Source: CAYXFZ01 sp964464385
GTDB lineage: Bacteria; Planctomycetota; UBA1135
Length of the DNA stretch: 5,056 nt
Assembly: GCA_964464385.1 (NCBI GenBank)
Contig: CAYXFZ010000119.1
Location: 1 to 5,056 of the forward strand
Direction: 5' to 3'
The position numbers and the translations under genes were made by a program. Below the pieces are notes generated by a model. It made no database searches and was not told the origin of the DNA. It was given only the letters and a program-made list of their open reading frames with translations. This document shows positions 1-5,056 of this stretch, in pieces (position 1 is the stretch's first letter; each line of letters starts with the position of its first letter).

Positions 1-389
1 AGGCTGCGGTTTATCCGGATCGATCCATCTCCTTGCTTCTCTTTCGATGTCGTTTGAGATCCCTGTTTTTGGTGTTGGTGGTCTTGGACGCCATGGGCCT
101 TCTCTATGCCCTTTCTGGCCGGAATGCGCCCACTTTGGCCTACGACATCCACCTTGTGGGTGCTGCTGTAGGTTGGTTTTGGGCCGGGGGTCATCAGAAA
201 ACCCCGGCCTTTGTCGCGCGTTGGTTGCTTCGTCGGCAGAAAACCAAACTACGATCAAGCCTGGAACAGGACGCACGAGACGAAGCGGAATTGGATCGGA
301 TTTTGGCCAAAATTGGCGCTTCCGGCCTAGGCTCCTTGAACGCCGAGGAGCGGCTCTTCCTGGAACGACGCTCTGGCCGCAAGCGCTAG
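1..389 (+). CDS. Rhomboid-family intramembrane serine protease, C-terminal part (5' end outside window)
   Basis: Rhomboids cleave membrane-protein substrates within the lipid bilayer using a Ser-His dyad. The frame is open to the left edge (first full codon at base 3) and ends at TAG 387-389, so this is the 3' end of a longer gene. The TTG at base 33 would start inside a transmembrane region and is not the true start. Visible order: a 'YPDRSISLLLF' turn, a hydrophobic helix (about bases 63-120), then a last helix carrying H-L-V-G-A-A-V-G. This fits the HxxGxxxG pattern of rhomboid TM6, with the candidate catalytic His at bases 150-152. The catalytic GxSG serine of TM4 would lie off-window. 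After the last helix comes a basic segment (RWLLRRQKTK) and a charged tail, 'ELDRILAKIGASGLGSL' followed by 'NAEERLFLERRS', typical of the cytosolic extension of many bacterial rhomboids. The next gene starts 10 bases downstream, suggesting an operon. The family call is fairly secure; activity cannot be judged without the serine. Confidence 0.85.
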   Translation, partial: AAVYPDRSISLLLFRCRLRSLFLVLVVLDAMGLLYALSGRNAPTLAYDIHLVGAAVGWFWAGGHQKTPAFVARWLLRRQKTKLRSSLEQDARDEAELDRILAKIGASGLGSLNAEERLFLERRSGRKR

Positions 390-399
390 AATCATTGCC

Positions 400-2406
400 A
401 TGAGTCTTTTGTGCGTTGCCTTGCTAGGGATGGCAGTTCCGGCTCAGAATTCGTCTGTGGATCAAAAATTCCGGCAGGCGTTTGCCGAGGCATTGTCTCT
501 GAATGAACCCGCCGACCTGGAAATGGCCATCAAGCGGCAAACGGACGCGGCGGTGCGAGTCTTTCTCTTTCAGGCAGGAACGCGGGCCGTCAGTTCCACT
601 CGGGAAATCAATCGATGGGTGGACGCCTTTATTGAGGCTTGGAATGGTGCTTATGGCACCGATTTCGCGCGAAATTATGACCGCTACTTGCAAAGTGTAC
701 ATCCAGTACTGCGCACTACCCGCGAAAAACTCATCAACGATCGGCTCGTTGCCCTCGATGTTTTGCATGGCAATGCGCTTCGGAGTCGCGACCGGGAAGA
801 TTGGAATTCCATCCAGGAACGCGTCGAACGCTTGGCCAACGATTTCCGGGATTGCGGCGATCTTTACTACGAAGCCTATTGTTGGAATATTTTGGGAAAC
901 TCCTGGCGCACCGCTTTTTCTGAGGAAGGTGGCAATGACCCCAAGGCCTTGCAGGCCTATCAAAATTTTCAGCAAGTGCGAGACCGACTTGGTTTGCAAT
1001 CGGATGGTCCTTATGCCGCAATTAAAAAATCCATCAAGGAACTGCGTGCTCGTTTAGGGCTGGTGGATCCGGAAACTGGGCAACTTGCCGAACGAAAAAT
1101 TTCCCGATTTGAAATTCAACCTGCTGAACATTCGGAATGGACTTCGATTCCATGGGTTTCCGTGGCCGGAGACGATCCTGAAAAAATCCAGCATGGCTGT
1201 GATTTAGCGGATAGCGATCGCATGACTTGGCTCGTTTTGGGCCTGCCGGAGCCGGGAGCGGAGGGCCTTCCCGTGCCTGGTTACGAACCACCGGTTTGGA
1301 TAAAACGCGTGGCCATGGCCGAAATTACCGTGGATGGCGGCGAACGTCCTTGTGAACCGGTTCGTCTCCGAGACCGGCCCACTTTGGTGGAGTTTGAGCG
1401 GCGCATGAAGGACGGTCGCGTTCTTCCTTTCGGCCTCTGGATCGCCGGCGGCAACGAACGGGATCCTTTCCAAGGGGTAGAACTCAACTTGAAGCCAAAT
1501 GATCAAGGGGCCACAATTTTTGTTCGTTCGGCCGGGGTCCTCACTGCGGACACCAAAGCAGGTCCCTTGCGGCTCTTCGACCACAGTTCCGACGGTAATT
1601 TTGGACACAAAAAGATTCCTAGCTTGATCGGTGTGGAAGGAATTCCGTCAGAAATTACTTTTCATCGGTTCGATTCTTACCTCTTGGGCAAGGGGAAACA
1701 TTCCTTTCCCTATTCCCACTGGATTCCGGATGCGAAGGGGGCTTGGTGGGAGCTTCGGTTGGACGAAGAAAACCAGCCTCCGAAAACGGTGCGGCTCCGC
1801 AAAGTACTCCCTTCCTTGGGAACATTGCGCGTCACTTTTAAGGGGATCAAGGGCATGTCGGTGGTGAGCCTTCTCCTCAAAGCGGAAACCTCTCAACTCA
1901 AGGGCTTGTTCGTGGATGTTGCGGCCGGCAAAAAGGGCAAGCTTGCGGTTCCGATTGGACGCTATCGAGTTCTCCAGGGATTGCTACGGGGCAAAGGAAT
2001 GGAGGCCGTGATCCTGCCACCGAGTACCGGAATGTTGGTGGATGTTGAAGAAGGCGTAACGGAAACATTTGCTTTAGGTGCTCCCTTTCAGTTGACGGCT
2101 ACGCCAATTTTGGAGGGAAAAAATTTGCTTTTGAAGGGGGAGAGTTTGGCCATCTTGGGTCGAGCGGGTGAGCGCTATGTGCGCATGGTGGGGGCCCCTT
2201 GGCCCAACGTGGAGATTCAGGTCAAGGGATCGCGCGCAAAACATGAAATGCTTCGTTCGGACGTCAACCAGGTGAATGCAAATTGGAGCAAGGCTTTTTT
2301 TCTGCAGGATTGGCAGATTTTTACGGATGGGAAAGAGCCTTCCCTGCGACTGAAAATCAAGAAGCACCCTTGGTTTGGGAAATTGGAGAGTGATTGGATT
2401 CCTTGA
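400..2406 (+). CDS. Exported 668-residue protein of unknown function, helical N-terminus and beta-rich remainder
   Basis: I do not recognise this family. The N-terminus (MSLLCVALLGMAVPAQ) is a hydrophobic segment ending in a V-P-A site before Q16, so it is probably a Sec signal peptide, though it has no basic residue before the core. Residues about 20-220 are strongly helical and may form TPR-like repeats: helices near 21-33, 38-62, 66-82, 103-127, 133-150, 152-173, 180-196 and 205-219. From about 235 the protein becomes beta-rich with many Gly, Pro and Trp. Residues 394-400 read D-H-S-S-D-G-N, close to a DxDxDG calcium loop but without the usual acidic residue at position 12. Residues 465-610 look like stacked beta-sandwich segments. 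No catalytic motif or C-terminal anchor is visible. ATG 400 has no clear Shine-Dalgarno sequence. It lies 10 bases after the rhomboid stop and 36 before serS, so it is probably co-transcribed with the rhomboid gene. A periplasmic or surface location is inferred from the signal peptide alone. Confidence 0.8.
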   Translation: MSLLCVALLGMAVPAQNSSVDQKFRQAFAEALSLNEPADLEMAIKRQTDAAVRVFLFQAGTRAVSSTREINRWVDAFIEAWNGAYGTDFARNYDRYLQSVHPVLRTTREKLINDRLVALDVLHGNALRSRDREDWNSIQERVERLANDFRDCGDLYYEAYCWNILGNSWRTAFSEEGGNDPKALQAYQNFQQVRDRLGLQSDGPYAAIKKSIKELRARLGLVDPETGQLAERKISRFEIQPAEHSEWTSIPWVSVAGDDPEKIQHGCDLADSDRMTWLVLGLPEPGAEGLPVPGYEPPVWIKRVAMAEITVDGGERPCEPVRLRDRPTLVEFERRMKDGRVLPFGLWIAGGNERDPFQGVELNLKPNDQGATIFVRSAGVLTADTKAGPLRLFDHSSDGNFGHKKIPSLIGVEGIPSEITFHRFDSYLLGKGKHSFPYSHWIPDAKGAWWELRLDEENQPPKTVRLRKVLPSLGTLRVTFKGIKGMSVVSLLLKAETSQLKGLFVDVAAGKKGKLAVPIGRYRVLQGLLRGKGMEAVILPPSTGMLVDVEEGVTETFALGAPFQLTATPILEGKNLLLKGESLAILGRAGERYVRMVGAPWPNVEIQVKGSRAKHEMLRSDVNQVNANWSKAFFLQDWQIFTDGKEPSLRLKIKKHPWFGKLESDWIP

Positions 2407-2432
2407 CCCCACCTACATCCCTCCTCTAGAGT
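2403..2432 (+). promoter_or_regulatory. Weak candidate sigma70-type promoter for serS
   Basis: TTGACC at 2403-2408 matches the -35 consensus at 5 of 6 positions. TAGAGT at 2427-2432 matches the -10 consensus at 4 of 6, with an 18-base spacer. The -35 box overlaps the stop codon of the upstream gene. Transcription would start near 2439, only about four bases before the serS ATG, giving an almost leaderless message. A chance match in a short gap is quite possible, and serS may simply be read from upstream. Confidence 0.2.
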
Positions 2433-2442
2433 ATCCTTCTCG

Positions 2443-3717
2443 ATGTTGGACATGAAACGAGTCCGGGAACAACCGGAAGTCTTTCGCCAAGCAGCCCTGG
2501 ACAAGCGGATTGCCGTGGACGTGGATGCTTTGCTGGATGCTGACTCTCGTCATCGAGAACTGCTCACTTCGGTAGAGACCCAACGAGCCGAATTGCGCCA
2601 AAGCTCCAAAAGTTTGGGCAAGCTGTCGGCGAACGAAAGGAAATCTGCCCTATTTGGTCAGCGGCAGGCCAAGGCCGACCTTAAGACTTTAGAAGCGGAG
2701 GAATCCGCCCTGCGCCAAGAGGTGCAGGCCCTTGCCCTACGATTGCCCATGCCCCCAGACCCAGAGGCTCCCGTGGGCAAAGATGACCGTGAAAACGTGG
2801 AATTACGCCGCACTGGCGACCCGCCCAGCTTTGATTTTGATTTCCAATCTCACGTTGTCCTCGGCGAGCGGCTTGGAATTGTGGATCTTTCGCGCGGAGT
2901 GCGCCTTGGTGGAACGCGGAATTATGTCCTGCATGGGGACGGTGCCCTATTGGAGCAGGCCGTTCTTCAGTTCGCTTACCGCCATATGCTGGATCGTGGT
3001 TTCTCTCCTTGTTCGGTCCCGACATTGGTCCAAGATGCCTGCATGGTGGGCACGGGATACTTTCCTGGCGGCGAAGAACAAACCTATCGGGCCGAAAAGG
3101 ACGGCCTGAGTCTGGTAGGTACGAGCGAAGTTCCCCTGACCTATCTTCACCAAGGCGAGACTTTGGAGTTGGACAAACTCCCCCTACGCCGGGTGGCTTT
3201 GACGCCCTGCTACCGGCGAGAGGCCGGCACCTACGGCAAGGGCACCAAGGGCCTTTTCCGAGTGCATCAGTTTTGGAAGGTGGAGCAAGTGGTGATTGGG
3301 CCTGCCGACGAAGAGTGGTCCAAACAAGAACACCTTGCCATGTTGCAACACGCCACGGAATTCATGGACGCCCTAGCCATCCCATATCGCGTGGTGAACG
3401 TCTGCACTGGCGATCTCGGTCTTGGTCAGGTGCAGAAATTCGACGTGGAAGCGTGGATGCCTTCCCGGGAAAATTGGGGCGAAACGCATTCCGCCTCCCG
3501 GTTTTACGATTTTCAGGCGCGTCGTTTGAATTTGCGCTACCGACCCGGTGGGGGAGCCAAGCCCCTGTTTTGCCATACCTTGAACAACACCGTGGCCGCT
3601 TCTCCTCGCATTTTGGTGGCGATCTTGGAAAACGGACAACAAGCGGACGGGAGCGTCGTCGTTCCCAAGCCATTGCGTGATTACGTGGGCAAGGATGTGA
3701 TCCAACCGCCTGCCTGA
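2443..3717 (+). CDS. serS: Seryl-tRNA synthetase, class II (complete)
   Basis: This cytoplasmic enzyme charges tRNA-Ser with serine using ATP. The 424-residue length is normal for bacterial SerRS. The N-terminus MLDMKRVREQPE matches the family's usual MLDxKxIRENPE, which fixes the start at 2443 rather than the ATG at 2452. Residues about 30-100 form the long antiparallel coiled-coil arm that holds the tRNA-Ser variable arm. The catalytic core follows: VGTGYFP (202-208); the serine-pocket loop TSEVPLTYLHQGE (227-239); motif 2 at about 254-281, with CYRREAGTYGKGTKGLFRVHQF and Glu281; GDLGLGQVQKFDVEAWMPS (323-341); DFQARRLNLRYR (356-367); and motif 3 HTLNNTVAASPRILVAILE (378-396) with the ATP-binding Arg389. 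Motif 3 has NNT...ASPR where E. coli-type enzymes have NGS...AVGR. No strong ribosome-binding site precedes it; AGAG at 2428-2431 is 11 bases away. The gene ends 9 bases from the convergent pseudopilin gene. The identification is firm. Confidence 0.98.
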   Translation: MLDMKRVREQPEVFRQAALDKRIAVDVDALLDADSRHRELLTSVETQRAELRQSSKSLGKLSANERKSALFGQRQAKADLKTLEAEESALRQEVQALALRLPMPPDPEAPVGKDDRENVELRRTGDPPSFDFDFQSHVVLGERLGIVDLSRGVRLGGTRNYVLHGDGALLEQAVLQFAYRHMLDRGFSPCSVPTLVQDACMVGTGYFPGGEEQTYRAEKDGLSLVGTSEVPLTYLHQGETLELDKLPLRRVALTPCYRREAGTYGKGTKGLFRVHQFWKVEQVVIGPADEEWSKQEHLAMLQHATEFMDALAIPYRVVNVCTGDLGLGQVQKFDVEAWMPSRENWGETHSASRFYDFQARRLNLRYRPGGGAKPLFCHTLNNTVAASPRILVAILENGQQADGSVVVPKPLRDYVGKDVIQPPA

Positions 3718-3720
3718 ACT

Positions 3721-3735
3721 CGGCCACTAGGGCCG
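3721..3735. terminator. Short hairpin in the convergent junction, possible weak bidirectional terminator
   Basis: CGGCC (3721-3725), loop ACTAG, GGCCG (3731-3735) form a perfect 5-bp GC stem between serS and the convergent gene, and the loop contains the latter's stop codon (CTA 3727-3729 on the plus strand). Neither side has a run of T, so it does not fit a classical intrinsic terminator. Its position where two transcripts meet is the main argument for it. Confidence 0.25.
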
Positions 3736-4575
3736 CTTGCCCGTTTCCCCTGAAAATTCTCCGCCGAGGCCGCTGGCGCCGAGATCCAGTTGGTTTTGGG
3801 CTGCTTCTCCTCCTGAAGTAGCGCCGCCCTCACTGGGCTCTTCTTCGCCAGGCACGACGGGATGCAATCGTTTCCGGAGCAGCCAACGGGAACTTTCGGG
3901 AATGACGAGAAGATCCTCAAAGGCCAGGCGGGCTCGGTTCGCCCCAAGTATGGCTACGCTTTCCCTGGAGGTTCGCGGTTCGATCTCCAATTCCATTTGA
4001 ATTTCAACGGACCACGGCAGGGCCTCTCGCTCGTAAGAATCCCACTCTTCTTCTCGGAGAGGATCGAATTCCGGGCGAGCGTAGTAGCCCAAATCAAAAT
4101 GGACCATCCGCTCGTAAAGGAGGGTGAAGGTTCCATCTCGGAAGGGATCTTCGTCCATTAGAAAATCTTCGCGCCGAAAGAGCTGCAAGAAATCACTCTT
4201 GGTTGGGTGTTGGCGGAGGACCCAGCCCACCTCAAGAAGTGGGGCCCACTTGTTTTCTTCGAGGACTGGGTCGAATTGGGGAACGCTGGAGTCCAAATGC
4301 ACGATCAAGTCCAAGCGGTCCGCATCGGCGCCGGCAATGGTGTCGTCTTCACCCAAAAGAACTCGAAATTCGCCTGCGTTGTACACGGCAATGGCATCCA
4401 AGTCCCGGGTGAGGAGTTCCAAAATCTTGGGGCCCGCGCTCTCGGTCTCAATGACGTTGTGGATGGCATCCACCGCCCGTCGGGTGGAATCCAGGGAACC
4501 AAGGATGCTCACCATGACCAACAAGCTGATGGCCAGGGCAACCAAGACCTCGATCAAGGTAAAGCCTCGCTTCAT
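3727..4575 (-). CDS. GspJ-like minor pseudopilin of a type II secretion-type system (complete)
   Basis: GspJ-type pseudopilins form part of the tip complex of the periplasmic pseudopilus. The start is set at ATG 4573-4575, giving 282 residues that begin MKRGFTLIEVLVALAIS. This is a class III prepilin signal: a basic leader, cleavage by prepilin peptidase between Gly4 and Phe5, and Glu9 at mature position +5. Starting further upstream would bury this signal. The hydrophobic helix spans about 5-27, followed by an amphipathic helix to about 60 (ILELLTRDLDAI). The middle has GspJ-like features: a strand pair around LLEVGWVLRQ (113-122), FLQLFRRED (129-137), LLYERMVHFDLGYYA (152-166), Trp178 and Trp188 with LPWSVEIQMELEIE (186-199). 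The last 45 or so residues (about 238-282) are rich in Gly, Glu, Ser and Ala and look disordered. A GGAG ribosome site sits 5 bases before the ATG. It overlaps the upstream GspI-like gene by ATGA. The pseudopilin call is firm; the J assignment is likely from sequence plus gene order. Confidence 0.88.
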   Translation of the reverse strand: MKRGFTLIEVLVALAISLLVMVSILGSLDSTRRAVDAIHNVIETESAGPKILELLTRDLDAIAVYNAGEFRVLLGEDDTIAGADADRLDLIVHLDSSVPQFDPVLEENKWAPLLEVGWVLRQHPTKSDFLQLFRREDFLMDEDPFRDGTFTLLYERMVHFDLGYYARPEFDPLREEEWDSYEREALPWSVEIQMELEIEPRTSRESVAILGANRARLAFEDLLVIPESSRWLLRKRLHPVVPGEEEPSEGGATSGGEAAQNQLDLGASGLGGEFSGETGKRP

Positions 4576-5056
4576 TCGATCTCCGGCGGCAAGACATCTC
4601 CCCAGAGTTCCTCCCACACTTCAAAATCCTGGTTGATGGCCCAAGTTGGAAGCAAGGTCTCTAGGGTGTACGTGTTTTGACCTCCTTTAGCGGAGGGGTA
4701 CTCGACGGTCAGGAATACGCGGGTGAACTCGAGATCCTGTTGCTCTTCCTCCTCGGAGGCTTGTTGAACCAATTCTTCCGCTGCTTGTCGCCAAGCTAGC
4801 TCGGCATCCCCCTCCACGCTGGTTCCACTGAAGGCGGAGCCGTCTCCGAGACCCAAGGTCCAAAGAAAGTCAGGAAAGCCCTGCTCGGAAAAATCTCCCT
4901 GCTGGCCATCGTAAAGATCCTGGACTCGAGCTGCTCGGATGCGATGCAAGAAATGATTACCAGTCCGCGCTGCAATCGAGCGCGAACGCGAGTCTGAAGC
5001 GCCCGCCATTGCCGATTCGCGAAGTTGCAAGAGAACGACTAGGGCAACCACCATCA
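4572..5056 (-). CDS. GspI-like minor pseudopilin, 5' end outside window
   Basis: The gene enters from the right edge and stops at TGA (4574-4572), giving about 160 visible residues. The first visible stretch, MVVALVVLLQL, is best read as the hydrophobic prepilin helix, so the GFTLxE cleavage motif and true start should lie just beyond the edge; the ATG at 5054-5052 is probably internal. An amphipathic helix follows (SRSIAARTGNHFLHRIRA, about 24-41). The C-terminal part reads EFTRVFLTVEYP (109-120), then NTYTLETLLPTW (127-138), which resembles the final beta-strands of GspI-type proteins. An acidic stretch, ASEEEEQQDLE (99-109), separates the two halves. The stop overlaps the GspJ-like start as ATGA, so translation of the two is probably coupled; I before J is the usual order in type II secretion operons. 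The pseudopilin family is well supported by context; the exact I assignment is an inference. Confidence 0.75.
   Translation of the reverse strand, partial: MVVALVVLLQLRESAMAGASDSRSRSIAARTGNHFLHRIRAARVQDLYDGQQGDFSEQGFPDFLWTLGLGDGSAFSGTSVEGDAELAWRQAAEELVQQASEEEEQQDLEFTRVFLTVEYPSAKGGQNTYTLETLLPTWAINQDFEVWEELWGDVLPPEIE
4581..4584 (-). promoter_or_regulatory. Shine-Dalgarno site of the GspJ-like gene
   Basis: On the minus strand the sequence reads GGAG, then ATCGA, then ATG, a 5-base spacing. It lies inside the end of the upstream gene and supports the start at 4575. It is the clearest ribosome-binding site in the window. Confidence 0.65.

Noticed and set aside
47..403. 118-codon plus-strand frame overlapping the rhomboid end
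   Set aside because: The overlapping frame carries the rhomboid HxxGxxxG helix and the conserved charged tail, while this one is Cys/Gly/Arg-rich without a recognisable pattern.
424..999. 191-codon open frame on the minus strand
   Set aside because: It lies entirely opposite the 668-residue gene, has no protein-like domain pattern, and is rich in residues expected from antisense reading of a coding frame.
3009..3680. 223-codon plus-strand frame inside serS
   Set aside because: SerRS motifs run uninterrupted through this region in the serS frame; the second frame is low-complexity Arg/Gly/Pro-rich and has no family features.
4576..4617. Upstream ATG at 4617 as the start of the GspJ-like gene
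   Set aside because: It would place 14 extra residues before the MKRGFTLIE prepilin signal; the ATG at 4575 has a well-spaced GGAG and the ATGA overlap typical of coupled genes.
4124..4680. Open frames on the plus strand (170 and 157 codons) opposite the pseudopilin genes
   Set aside because: The minus-strand genes have a clear prepilin signal, a ribosome-binding site and an ATGA overlap. The plus-strand frames show none of these and are biased shadows.

Overview
The window holds five protein-coding genes in two convergent blocks and is almost fully coding. The longest gene-free gap is 36 bases. No rRNA, tRNA, CRISPR array, insertion sequence or phage gene was seen. Base composition is moderately GC-rich and similar throughout. 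The gene types suggest a Gram-negative-type environmental bacterium: a rhomboid with the 'DRILxKI...GxxSLxxEER' C-terminal tail, a large exported protein with no family I recognise, a SerRS with an 'HTLNNT...ASPR' motif 3, and T2SS-like pseudopilins with long acidic insertions. I lean towards Planctomycetota or a related lineage, but this is recollection of family style, not a database result.

Left block, plus strand, bases 1-3717: the 3' end of a rhomboid-family membrane protease (cut by the left edge), a 668-residue exported protein of unknown function starting 10 bases later, and a complete serS (seryl-tRNA synthetase) after a 36-base gap. The tight spacing of the first two genes suggests co-transcription. 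serS may be read from the same transcript or from a weak candidate promoter that overlaps the stop codon of the preceding gene.

Right block, minus strand, bases 5056-3727: the 3' part of a GspI-like minor pseudopilin (cut by the right edge), then a complete GspJ-like minor pseudopilin, joined by an ATGA stop/start overlap. The order I then J matches type II secretion gene clusters. The J gene ends 9 bases from the serS stop, so the GspK gene that often follows J is not adjacent here.

Functionally the window is mostly ordinary: translation (serS), membrane proteolysis (rhomboid) and pseudopilus assembly. The least explained gene is the 668-residue exported protein, which has a helical N-terminal third, a beta-rich remainder and a DxSxDG loop resembling a calcium site. 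I found no convincing evidence of a new defence, mobile or regulatory system.
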